Assembly (NCBI GenBank): GCA_046331545.1
Contig: JAXLQR010000002.1
Span: 3,348,001-3,412,000, forward strand
Direction: 5' to 3'
Origin: JADJVL01 sp046331545
GTDB lineage: Bacteria > Acidobacteriota > Holophagae > Holophagales > Holophagaceae
Length of the DNA: 64,000 bases
Of the stretch, positions 45,803 to 53,721 are shown in pieces. Position numbers and translations under genes: made by a program. Positions within the stretch are counted from its first letter, which is position 1, and every line of letters begins with the position of its first letter. Under the pieces are notes generated by a model. The model worked only from the letters and a program-made list of their open reading frames with translations. It did no database searches and had not been told where the DNA came from.

Positions 45803-46531
45803 ATGAATGCTGGTCAGTTGCTGAGGCCCAGGGTCCGGGCGAGGCTGGCCCACGAGAAGGAGGAGCGCCGGCAGGCCCTGCTCGCTGCGGCGGCCGGGCT
45901 GCTGGAAGCCCGGGGCTTCCTGGACCTGACCATGGCGGACCTGGCCCGCGAGGCTGGCCTTGGCAAGGGTACAACTTATATTTATTTCAATACTAAAGAG
46001 GAAATATTCCTCGAGCTTGCGGAGGTCCGGCTCCTGGGCTGGTTCGAGGCCCTGGACGAAGGCCTGAGACCCGGCGCCGGGGGGCTCTTTCCGGAGCCGA
46101 TGGCACCGGAGGCCCTGGCCGCCCTGGCGCGGGGGGCCTACGACTCCCAGCCCGGACTGGGTTCGCTGCTCGCCCTGCTGCACACCGTGCTGGCCCGGAA
46201 CGTGGACCCGGATGCGGCCCTCCGGTTCCATGCCTTCCTGGCCGACCGCTGCCTGCGGACCGGCCGGCTGCTCGAACACCGGCTTCCCTTCCTGGGGGAC
46301 GGGGAAGGAGCCGCGCTGGTCCTGCGCATCCACGCCCTCGCCCTGGGGGCCTGGCAGGTCGCCCATCCGCCCGCCCGGGTCCGGGCGCTGTTCCAGGCGC
46401 CCGGGCTCGAACTGCTCGACGTGTCCTTCGGCCCGATGTTCGAGACCTCCCTCCAGGCCCTGGTGCGGGGGCTGGAGGTCTCGAGGGACGGGGGCCGGGG
46501 AGGCCCCGGGGCCGCCGGGCCGGGAGGGTGA
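45803..46531 (+). CDS. TetR-family transcriptional regulator
   Basis: 242 residues from ATG 45803, which has GGGGGA about 8 bp upstream; ATG 45788 is an alternative adding five residues. The N-terminal TetR HTH is clear: ERRQALLAAAAGLLEARGFLDLTMADLAREAGLGKGTTYIYFNTKEEIFLEL. The ligand domain is Leu-rich and unassignable. Bases 45969-46012, encoding TTYIYFNTKEEIF, use AT-ending codons (TAT, ATT, AAT, ACT, AAA) unlike the rest. No regulated neighbour is evident. Confidence 0.9.
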   Translation: MNAGQLLRPRVRARLAHEKEERRQALLAAAAGLLEARGFLDLTMADLAREAGLGKGTTYIYFNTKEEIFLELAEVRLLGWFEALDEGLRPGAGGLFPEPMAPEALAALARGAYDSQPGLGSLLALLHTVLARNVDPDAALRFHAFLADRCLRTGRLLEHRLPFLGDGEGAALVLRIHALALGAWQVAHPPARVRALFQAPGLELLDVSFGPMFETSLQALVRGLEVSRDGGRGGPGAAGPGG

Positions 46532-46664
46532 CCGCGGGCATCCGGTCCCCGGGGCGACGGGTGGGTTCACCTGGAAATAACCAGGAATCTAAAAAATTTC
46601 ATGGTACGAGCGGGGATTCCTACCGAAACTTCATGCCCCTGGTGTTTTCTCCTCCGGTGCCCCC

Positions 46665-47333
46665 ATGCCCACGGTCCTCCTCGTCGATGACGACCCCCTG
46701 TCGCTCCAGGTCCTGCAGGTCGCCTTCCGCGGTCCCGGGGGGTTCGAGGCCTGGTCCGCCCGGGACGGGCAGGAGGCGATCCAGGTCCTGGAGCGACGGA
46801 CGGTCGATCTCCTTGTCACGGACCTCGCCATGCCCGGCCTGCCGGGGCAGGACCTCCTCAGGTACGTGGAGGCCTTCCACCCTCACATCCCCGCCATCGT
46901 GGTGTCCGGCATCCCCTTCGAGGCAACCGGTCTCGCGGATCGGGAGAAGGCCGTCTGCTTCCTGCCCAAGCCCGTGGACGCGCGGCGCCTGCTCCAGGAG
47001 GCGCGGTGGGTGATCCAGGCCATCGAGCCGAACCGCATCCGCGGGGTCGAACTGCCGGACCTGCTCCAGATGTTCAACCTCGAGAAGAAGAGCTGCCGGG
47101 TGCGCGTCGAGTGGGGCGGGGAGTTCGGCAGCATCCACATGCGGGACGGCGAGATCCTCCACGCCGCCTTCGGCCCGCACCTCGCCGAGCGGGCCCTGGG
47201 CCGCATGCTCCGCCTGGAGCGGCCCAGCCTGCTCATCCAGCCCTTCGAGGCGGTGGAGCCCCTCATCACCTCCTCCTTCGCCTGGACCATGATGCGGGCC
47301 GCCAAGCTCGGGGACGAGGAACGGGTCGGCTAG
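46665..47333 (+). CDS. Response regulator with PATAN (DUF4388) domain
   Basis: 222 residues. Receiver domain VLLVDDDPLSLQVLQVAF with Asp53 in VTDLAMPG and LPKPVD. The PATAN/DUF4388 region follows: RGVELPDLLQMFNLEKKSCRVRVE, GSIHMRDGEILHAAFGPHLAERALGRML. PATAN domains mediate regulatory protein contacts in cyanobacterial and delta-proteobacterial response regulators. No DNA-binding domain. The 133-bp upstream gap has an AT-rich stretch (46575-46601) that may hold its promoter. Confidence 0.85.
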   Translation: MPTVLLVDDDPLSLQVLQVAFRGPGGFEAWSARDGQEAIQVLERRTVDLLVTDLAMPGLPGQDLLRYVEAFHPHIPAIVVSGIPFEATGLADREKAVCFLPKPVDARRLLQEARWVIQAIEPNRIRGVELPDLLQMFNLEKKSCRVRVEWGGEFGSIHMRDGEILHAAFGPHLAERALGRMLRLERPSLLIQPFEAVEPLITSSFAWTMMRAAKLGDEERVG

Positions 47334-47361
47334 GTCCCGGGCGAGGACCTAGACTTCCGGC

Positions 47362-48209
47362 GTGGCCCGCGCCTGGCTGATCCATCTCCTCGCTTGGCCC
47401 GCCGGGGCCTACGCGGCCCTCTGCGCCCTCGCCTTCGTGTTCCAGCGGGACCTGATGTACTTCCCCGACCGGGCCCGCGAGACGGACCTGCTGGCCCAGG
47501 CGCGGCGCGCGGGCCTCGAGCCCTGGCGGGACTCCGCCGGGCGCCTTCGCGGGTGGAAGTCCCTCCACCCCGGCGGCGGCTCGGCCGGCCGCGTCCTGGC
47601 CTTCCACGGCAACGCCGGGTGCGCGGTGCAGCGCTCCTATCTGGCCCGGGGGCTGCAAGCGCCCGCGGTAGCCGAAAGGTGGGACGTCTACCTCCTCGAA
47701 TACCCGGGCTATGGGGCGAGGCCGGGTTCCCCCTCGGAGGCGGCCCTGGTGGACGCGGGGCTGGAGGCGCTGGACGCCCTGGGCGCCGAGGGGCGGCGCC
47801 GGACGATCCTGCTCGGGGAGTCCCTGGGGAGCGGCGTGAGGCCCGCTGCGCCGCCCTGCGGCCGGGCGCGGTGGACGGGCTCCTCCTGGTGACGCCCCTC
47901 ACCTCGATGGTGGCGGTGGGCAAGGTGCACTACCCCTACCTGCCCGGGTTCCTGGTGCGGGACCGGCTGGACGCGGGGACGGCGCTGAAGGGGGCCCATG
48001 TTCCGCTCGCGGTGATGGTGGCGGAGCGGGACGAGGTCATCCCGGCCGCCCTGGGGCGCAGGCTCTTCACGGACCACGCGGGTCCGAAACGGCTCTGGAC
48101 CGCGCCCGGCGCCGGGCACAACACGTGGGATCCCTCCCCGGGGAACCCGCTCTGGCGCGAGGCCTCCGCCTTCCTGCACGAAGCCGCCGGGGCGGCCGGA
48201 CCCCTGTGA
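47362..48209 (+). pseudogene. Alpha/beta hydrolase interrupted by a frameshift
   Basis: From GTG 47362, one frame gives an N-terminal membrane helix, FHGNAGCAVQRSYLA, LLEYPGYGARPGSPSE and the nucleophile elbow GESLGSG, then ends at 47892 with unrelated residues. Another frame continues from about 47837 with RCAALRPGAVDGLLLVTPLTSM, MVAERDEVIP (acid) and GAGHNTWD (His) to 48209. A single missing base, or two extra, near 47837-47840 would join them into one intact hydrolase of about 282 residues. It is either a recent lesion or a sequencing error. Confidence 0.8.
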
Positions 48210-48296
48210 CGCCCGGCACAACCGGGACGTCCCGCGGCCCTTGGTGACGATCCTCCCAGCCCGGGCACGCGATGCTGCGGAGGCAGGAGGACCGCC

Positions 48297-51080
48297 ATGG
48301 CCATGGCTCCCGACCATCCGCTCGCCGCTTCCCCCGAAGGCGTCCAGCCTCCGCCGGACTGGCACGCCACCCACGCCGAGGCCGGTGCCCGGCTCCGGAA
48401 GCTGGCCCAGGCCCTCGCCGAGGGCGACTGGACCGGCGTGGACGCCGGCGCCCGCTGGATCTACGACGTGCTGCGCCCCCACAACGAGGCGGAGGAGCGC
48501 GAGCTCTTCCCGCTGCTGGAGGAGCTGGGCGCCGAGGCGCTGCACGCGCGGCTCTACGACGACCACCGGCAGATGTGGGAGATGACCCTGCAGCTCCTGG
48601 TGGACATCGCCGACGGCCACGTGAAGGACGCGAAGGTCACCACGCTGCTGGGCCAGCACCTGGTGGACCTCATCCAGGACCACATCGAGGCCGAGGAGCG
48701 CCTGATGCTGCCCCTGCTGCGGGGCAAGTCCCTCTACTGGGCGGAGGAGGACACCTCCGAGGGCTACCTCATCCTCGAGAAGAAGCTCATCGCGCCGGAG
48801 ACCTGGTCCTTCGTGGTCCACGCGCCGATGGTGGCCCGGGGCCGCAAGCCCGGGCAGTTCTTTATGGTGGCGCCCTTCCCCGAGAGCGAGCGCATCCCCC
48901 TCACCCTGGCCGGCGGCGACGCCCGGCGGGGCTGGATCCGCTTCGTGATGGTGGAAGTGGGCGCGACGACGAAGGCCATGGGCCGCCTCAGCGCCGGCGA
49001 CCGCCTCTACGCCGTGGCAGGGCCCATGGGCGAGCCCACGGAGCTGGTGGAGGAGGGGACCATCGTCCTCATGGCCGGGGGCTACGGCTCCGCCGCCATC
49101 CTGCCAGCCGCGGAGAAGCTCCACGCCCAGGGCCGGCGCGTGATCACCATCCTCGGCGGGCGCACCCACGAGCGGGTGCTGCTGGCCGAGGAGCTGGAGG
49201 CCGCCAGCACCGAGCTGCACATCACCACCGACGACGGGTCCTGGGGCCGCATGGGCCTGGTCACCGACGTCCTGAAGGACCTCATCGCGCGCGAGCCGAT
49301 CGCCGAGGTGGTGGCCGTCGGTCCCATGCCCATGATGCGGGCGGTCTCGGAGCTGACGCGGCCCCACGGCATCTTCACGCTGGTGAGCCTGAACGCGCTG
49401 ATGGTGGACGGCACGGGCATGTGCGGCGGCTGCCGGGTCTCCGTGGGCGGGGAGACCAAGTTCGCCTGCTTCGACGGCCCGGACTTCGACGGCCACAAGG
49501 TGGACTTCGACATGCTCCGCATGCGCCAGGACTGGTACAAGGGCGCGGAGAAGGACGCCTGCGCGCCGGAGGACTGCCGCATCGGCCGCCGCCCGGCCTC
49601 GGAGGCCTTCGACTACGATTCGCTCCTCAACGAGCCCGTGGCGGACCTGGACTGGCGGGAGCTGGAGCTCGGCAAGCTGAAGCCCAGCCAGAAGATGAAG
49701 ATCCCCCGCCAGGAGATGGCCTGCCAGCCCCCGGAGATGCGCGTGTGCAACTTCGACGAGGTGAGCCTGGGGCTGAGCCCGGAGCAGGCGCGGCTGGAAG
49801 CGGCCCGTTGCCTCATGTGCAAGCAGCCCCACTGCATCGAGGGCTGCCCGGTGGGCATCGACATTCCGGCCTTCCTCCAGCGGATCGTGGACGGGTCGCC
49901 GGAGGGCGCGGCCCGCATCATCAAGGAGTCGTCCAGCCTGGGCTCCGTCTGTGGCCGGGTCTGCCCCCAGGAGAAGCAGTGCGAGATCAAGTGCGTGGTG
50001 GGCATCAAGGGGCTGCCGGTCTCCATCGGCCGCCTGGAGCGCTACGCCTGCGACTCGCTGCTCGGCTCCGAGGAACTGCCTCCGGTGGAAGCGGCCACGG
50101 GCCGGAAGGTCGCCGTGGTGGGCGCGGGCCCGGCGGGCCTGACGGTGGCCGGCGAGCTGGTGAAGAAGGGCCACGAGGTGACGGTCTACGACGCCCTCCA
50201 CAAGCCCGGTGGCGTGCTGCTCTACGGCATCCCCGAGTTCCGGCTCCCGAACAGCATCGTGGACCAGGAGGTGGAGACCCTGCGCCGCCTCGGCGTGAAG
50301 TTCGTCCTGAACACCCTCATCGGCCGCAGCATGACCCTGGACGACCTGCGCCAGGAGAATGACGTGGTCTTCATCGGCACCGGCGCGGGCCTGCCGAAGA
50401 TGATGGGCGTGCCCGGCGAGAACTTCAAAGGCGTGTACACGGCGAACGAATTCCTCACCCGCATCAACCTCATGCGCGCGGACCTCTTCCCCGACCACAC
50501 CACGCCCGTCACCGTCGGGAAGAACGTCATCATCGTGGGCTGCGGCAACACGGCCATGGACGCCGCCCGCGCCGCCCGGCGCATGGGCGCGGAGCACGTC
50601 CACGTGGTGTACCGCCGCACCATCAAGGAGTCCACCGCCCGCAAGGAGGAGCTGGAGCACGCCGAGGAGGAGGGCGTGCAGTTCCACTGGCTCACCACGC
50701 CGGTGCAGCTCCTGGGCAACGAGAAGGGCTGGCTGGAGAACGCCCAGTGCGCGGTCATGGAGCTCACCGAGCCCGGCCCCGACGGCCGGCGCGGCGTGCG
50801 CATGACCGACGAGCGCGTCACCATCCCCTGCGACACGCTCGTGGTGGCGCTGGGCTTCGACGTGAACCCGCTGATCGCCCGCACCGAGCAGGGCCTGCGC
50901 ACGCTGAAGGGCGGCGTGGTGGTGGTGGACGAGGCCACCGGCGAGACGACCGTGCCCGGCGTCTACGCCGGCGGCGACGTCATCACCGGCGGCGCGACGG
51001 TGATCCTGGCCATGGGGCAGGGGCGGCGAGCCGCCGCGGCGATGCACGCGCGGCTGGCGGGGGTGGGAGAGGAAGCCTAG
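48297..51080 (+). CDS. Hemerythrin-NfnA-NfnB fusion (electron-bifurcating ferredoxin:NADP oxidoreductase-like)
   Basis: 927 residues in three parts. Residues about 20-145 are a hemerythrin HHE domain with ligands His62/Glu66, His90 and His129/Glu133. Residues about 150-440 match NfnA/SudB (ferredoxin reductase-like FAD and NAD domains) with a [2Fe-2S] loop DGTGMCGGC (Cys376, Cys379, Cys391 plus an Asp ligand, as known for NfnA). From about 490 comes NfnB/SudA: CLMCKQPHCIEGCPVGIDIP for [4Fe-4S], GAGPAGL near 610, GCGNTAMDAAR for NADPH, and a C-terminal GGDVITGGATVILAMGQGR. It exchanges electrons among NADH, NADPH and ferredoxin in known NfnAB. The diiron fusion is unusual. Confidence 0.9.
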   Translation: MAMAPDHPLAASPEGVQPPPDWHATHAEAGARLRKLAQALAEGDWTGVDAGARWIYDVLRPHNEAEERELFPLLEELGAEALHARLYDDHRQMWEMTLQLLVDIADGHVKDAKVTTLLGQHLVDLIQDHIEAEERLMLPLLRGKSLYWAEEDTSEGYLILEKKLIAPETWSFVVHAPMVARGRKPGQFFMVAPFPESERIPLTLAGGDARRGWIRFVMVEVGATTKAMGRLSAGDRLYAVAGPMGEPTELVEEGTIVLMAGGYGSAAILPAAEKLHAQGRRVITILGGRTHERVLLAEELEAASTELHITTDDGSWGRMGLVTDVLKDLIAREPIAEVVAVGPMPMMRAVSELTRPHGIFTLVSLNALMVDGTGMCGGCRVSVGGETKFACFDGPDFDGHKVDFDMLRMRQDWYKGAEKDACAPEDCRIGRRPASEAFDYDSLLNEPVADLDWRELELGKLKPSQKMKIPRQEMACQPPEMRVCNFDEVSLGLSPEQARLEAARCLMCKQPHCIEGCPVGIDIPAFLQRIVDGSPEGAARIIKESSSLGSVCGRVCPQEKQCEIKCVVGIKGLPVSIGRLERYACDSLLGSEELPPVEAATGRKVAVVGAGPAGLTVAGELVKKGHEVTVYDALHKPGGVLLYGIPEFRLPNSIVDQEVETLRRLGVKFVLNTLIGRSMTLDDLRQENDVVFIGTGAGLPKMMGVPGENFKGVYTANEFLTRINLMRADLFPDHTTPVTVGKNVIIVGCGNTAMDAARAARRMGAEHVHVVYRRTIKESTARKEELEHAEEEGVQFHWLTTPVQLLGNEKGWLENAQCAVMELTEPGPDGRRGVRMTDERVTIPCDTLVVALGFDVNPLIARTEQGLRTLKGGVVVVDEATGETTVPGVYAGGDVITGGATVILAMGQGRRAAAAMHARLAGVGEEA

Positions 51081-51184
51081 GCCTCATCCCACACGGATGT
51101 CGCCCTCCTCAAGGTCCAGGCATCACGGCTGTGCCTTGGGGATGATCCAGGCAAGAAACCTGGGCCTTGGGGGTGGCATTTCAT

Positions 51185-51210
51185 GCGGCACCTCGATCAA
51201 CGAGTGCCGC
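51185..51210 (+). repeat. Palindromic hairpin element, short copy in locus 2
   Basis: GCGGCAC (51185-51191) pairs with GTGCCGC (51204-51210), extended by TCG/CGA around a small loop with one bulge. It contains GGCACCTCGATC, the same 12-mer that opens copy 2 (36570) and copy 3 (51401). No hexamer tail follows directly. Confidence 0.6.
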
Positions 51211-51283
51211 GCTTTATGGCCCTCTTCGATCGATGTGCGGGCAAGCGAGAGCGCGCCAGGTTGGGTCGGGGGGGAGTGGCCGG

Positions 51284-51321
51284 GATGGAGGTCCCGTCCA
51301 TCGAAGGTCAACGTCAACTTC
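51284..51321 (+). repeat. Short hairpin with hexanucleotide tail, locus 2
   Basis: GATGGA (51284-51289) pairs with TCCATC (51297-51302) around a 7-nt loop. The tail follows at once: GAAGGTCAACGTCAACTTC, the AANNTC hexamer pattern of the other elements. The same arrangement (stem then GAAGGTCA) recurs at 51332-51370 with an 8-bp stem and 13-nt loop. Confidence 0.6.
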
Positions 51322-51331
51322 GCATCACCCG

Positions 51332-51370
51332 TCCTCCAGACGCCCCCGCCTGCTGGAGGATCGAAGGTCA
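51332..51370 (+). repeat. Hairpin with short tail, locus 2
   Basis: TCCTCCAG (51332-51339) pairs with CTGGAGGA (51353-51360) around a 13-nt loop, followed by TCGAAGGTCA. This is a weaker, shorter relative of the palindromic elements nearby. Confidence 0.5.
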
Positions 51371-51400
51371 CATTCTCCGGCCTGCCGCCCTTCGGTTGGC

Positions 51401-51492
51401 GGCACCTCGATCGGATGCACTCCGCACAGGGCGCGGAGTGCATCCGATCGAGGCGCTCTAAGAAAGTCAACTTCCAGGTCAACTTGAACGTC
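51401..51492 (+). repeat. Palindromic hairpin element, copy 3, with hexanucleotide tail
   Basis: A perfect 21-bp inverted repeat (51405-51425 with 51433-51453) with a 7-nt loop, opening GGCACCTCGATC. The upper stem GGATGCACTCCGC is unrelated to copies 1 and 2 although the base and tail are conserved. After GCGCTCTAAG come hexamers AAAGTC, AACTTC, CAGGTC, AACTTG, AACGTC. The 452-bp gap 51081-51532 holds these repeats and no convincing gene. Confidence 0.85.
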
Positions 51493-51532
51493 AACGGCAA
51501 GTGCGTTACCACCTCGCGTCGGACGGTCACGC

Positions 51533-52579
51533 CTACCGGTTCGCGAGCTCCCGGTTCGCGAGCTCCCGGTTGATCCTGCCCACCAGCCCCGGCCCCTCGA
51601 AGATCAGGGCGCTGTAGACCTGCGCAAGTGCCGCCCCGTCGTCCAGGGCCTCCTTCACCTCCGCGCCGCTGCCGAGCCCGCCGCAGGCGACGAGGGGAAG
51701 TCTCCCGGCGAGTCTGGCGAGCACGCGCTTCCGGACCAGCCTCGCCTTGTCGTGCAGGCCGCGCCCGCTGAGTCCGCCGGCACCCCAGGCTTCCACCCTG
51801 GCGCGGTTCGCCTCGGACACGATGCCGCGGTCGAGGGTCGTGTTGGTGGCGATGAGGCCGTCGATGCCGCTGCTCGCCGCCACGTCCACGGCGGCGTCCA
51901 GGTCCTCGGGGGCGAGGTCGGGGGCGAGCTTCAGGAGCAGGGGCTGGCGCTCGAGGGCCATGTCCCTGCGCAGGTCAAGCAGCCCCGCCAGCAGGGGCTT
52001 GAGGGCCTCCGGGGCCTGGAGGTTCCGCAGCCCTGGCGTGTTGGGGCTGCTGATGTTGATCGCGACGTAGTCCACCTCGGGGGCGATGAGGCGGTAGGCG
52101 GCGCGATAGTCGTCCAGGGCGCCCTCCTCGGGGGTCTCCTTGTTCTTGCCGAGGTTTCCCCCGACCAGCAGTCCCCGCGGCCGGTCCTTCAGGCGGGCAG
52201 CGACCACCTCCGCCCCCTCGCTGTTGAAGCCCATCCGGTTGAGGATCAGGCCCTCCTCCGGGAGCCGGAACAAGCGGGGCTTGGGATTGCCCGGCTGGGG
52301 TCTCGGCGTCACCGTGCCGATCTCGACGTGGCCGAAGCCCAGCGCCTTCCAGAGAGGCAGCAGCCGCGCGCCCTTGTCGAGGCCGGCGGCGAGGCCCAGG
52401 GGGGTGGGAAAGCGCAGGCCGAAGACCGCGCGGGCGAGGGTGGGCTCGAAGGCCGGCGCGTCGAGGCCCGGCCAGTCGCAGAGCCGCGCGCCCAGCGCGA
52501 AGGCCAGGTCGTGGGCCTTCTCGGGGGCCAGGCGGAAGATGAGCGGCCGGGCGGCCCGGTAGAGGGCGTCCAGCAGCAT
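51533..52579 (-). CDS. pyrD: Dihydroorotate dehydrogenase, class 2 (quinone)
   Basis: 348 residues. The N-terminal membrane-associating helix MLLDALYRAARPLIFRLAPEKAHDL, GLAAGLDKGARLL, and the active loop NISSPNTPGLRNLQ with the class 2 catalytic Ser identify a quinone-linked enzyme. KLAPDL, IATNTT and GGLSGRGL for FMN follow. It oxidises dihydroorotate in pyrimidine synthesis. A 15-bp tandem duplication at 51537-51566 repeats ELANR at the extreme C terminus, probably harmless. Confidence 0.95.
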   Translation of the reverse strand: MLLDALYRAARPLIFRLAPEKAHDLAFALGARLCDWPGLDAPAFEPTLARAVFGLRFPTPLGLAAGLDKGARLLPLWKALGFGHVEIGTVTPRPQPGNPKPRLFRLPEEGLILNRMGFNSEGAEVVAARLKDRPRGLLVGGNLGKNKETPEEGALDDYRAAYRLIAPEVDYVAINISSPNTPGLRNLQAPEALKPLLAGLLDLRRDMALERQPLLLKLAPDLAPEDLDAAVDVAASSGIDGLIATNTTLDRGIVSEANRARVEAWGAGGLSGRGLHDKARLVRKRVLARLAGRLPLVACGGLGSGAEVKEALDDGAALAQVYSALIFEGPGLVGRINRELANRELANR

Positions 52580-52581
52580 GG

Positions 52582-52938
52582 CTAGGGCTGCGCCTTCACC
52601 GTCACCGTGGCCTCGGCGAAGACCCCCGGGAAGTCCTCCCGCTCGGCGCGGACGTGGAAGACGCCCTCCAGGCCGGGCGCGGTGTAGAGGCCCGTGCGGG
52701 TGATGGTGCCGCCCTTGTCGCCCTCCACCACGCTCCACTTCACCGGCTGGCGCGGGTAGCGGGGCCCGTCGGGCTCGTAGTTGATGCTGGCGCTGAAGGA
52801 GACGGTGGCGCCCGGGGCGACCTTTGGGGCCTTGGGCGTGATCTTCAGCACCGGCTGGAACTTGCCGCGGGGGGTCTGGCAGGCGCTGGGCATGGCGAGT
52901 CCGAGGACGAGGACGGGGAGGACGAGGGAGAGGCGCAT
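52582..52938 (-). CDS. Lipoprotein with Ig-like domain
   Basis: 118 residues. Lipobox-like MPSACQTP (Cys20) follows a hydrophobic start. One Ig-like (Big_2-type) domain fills the rest: APGATVSFSASINYEPDG, PVKWSVVEGDKGGTITRTGLYTAPGLEGVFHVRAE, ATVTVKA. The ATG overlaps the preceding CoA-transferase stop (TGATG), so they are translationally coupled despite unrelated functions. It is separated from pyrD by 2 bp. Confidence 0.82.
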   Translation of the reverse strand: MRLSLVLPVLVLGLAMPSACQTPRGKFQPVLKITPKAPKVAPGATVSFSASINYEPDGPRYPRQPVKWSVVEGDKGGTITRTGLYTAPGLEGVFHVRAEREDFPGVFAEATVTVKAQP

Positions 52939-53600
52939 CAGACACCCGCCATTTCGATCACGGCATCCTTCACGAGGGGCGGCTCGGTCTTCGCCTGCAC
53001 CTCCTCGATGCTGACGCCCGGGGCGACCTCCACGAGCCTCAAGCCCTCCCGGCCCGGCACCACGTCGATGACCGCCAGCTCGGTGATGATGCGGTCCACG
53101 CAGCGCTGGCCCGTGAAGGGCAGGCTGCAGCGGCGGAGGATCTTGAAGTCGCCGTTCTTCGCGGTGTGCTCCATCACCACCACCACGCGCTTGGCGGCGG
53201 CGACGAGGTCCATGGCGCCCCCCATGCCCTTCACCATCTTCCCGGGGATCATCCAGTTGGCGAGGTTGCCCTCCATGTCCACCTGCATGGCGCCGAGGAT
53301 GCTGAGGTCGATCTTGCCGCCGCGGATCATGGCGAAGCTGTCGGCGCTGCTGAAGAAGCTCGCCCCCGGCGCCGTGGTGACGGTCTGCTTGCCGGCGTTG
53401 ATGAGGTCCGCGTCCACTTCGTCGGCGGTGGGGAAGGGCCCCATGCCCAGCAGGCCGTTCTCGCTCTGGAGCACCACGTCCATCCCTTCCGGGATCGCGC
53501 CCGCCACCAGGGTCGGGATGCCGATGCCGAGGTTCACGTAGAACCCGTCCCGGAGCTCCTGGGCGGCGCGGCGGACGAGCTGGTCGCGGGAAAGGGCCAT
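52938..53600 (-). CDS. scoB: 3-oxoacid CoA-transferase subunit B
   Basis: 220 residues. NLGIGIPTLVAGAIP, the catalytic Glu in SENGLLGMGPFP, and GGKIDLSILGAMQVDMEGNLANWMIPGKMVKGMGGAMDLV match the beta subunit of succinyl-CoA:3-ketoacid or acetoacetyl-CoA transferases. ATG 53600 is chosen as the conserved start (MALSRDQLVRRAAQEL). The partner subunit A gene, normally adjacent upstream, is absent; a divergent gene lies there. Confidence 0.9.
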   Translation of the reverse strand: MALSRDQLVRRAAQELRDGFYVNLGIGIPTLVAGAIPEGMDVVLQSENGLLGMGPFPTADEVDADLINAGKQTVTTAPGASFFSSADSFAMIRGGKIDLSILGAMQVDMEGNLANWMIPGKMVKGMGGAMDLVAAAKRVVVVMEHTAKNGDFKILRRCSLPFTGQRCVDRIITELAVIDVVPGREGLRLVEVAPGVSIEEVQAKTEPPLVKDAVIEMAGV

Positions 53601-53721
53601 GCGTTCCTCGACGGTGCGGATGCTGGCCCAGCCTAGCACGGGGCCCGGGACGCGCGGTCTGCGCCGGTCCGCGGACGCGGATCTCCGGGAACTCCCCGGC
53701 CATCCGCGTCATCGTGGGGGC

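Noticed and set aside
47830..47845. Programmed ribosomal frameshift in the hydrolase
   Set aside because: No slippery heptamer or downstream pseudoknot is evident at the junction.
51097..51573. 158-codon ORF across the second palindrome locus
   Set aside because: It is composed of the repeat elements, has no ribosome site and runs into pyrD on the other strand. Its V-N-F motifs come from the hexamer tails.
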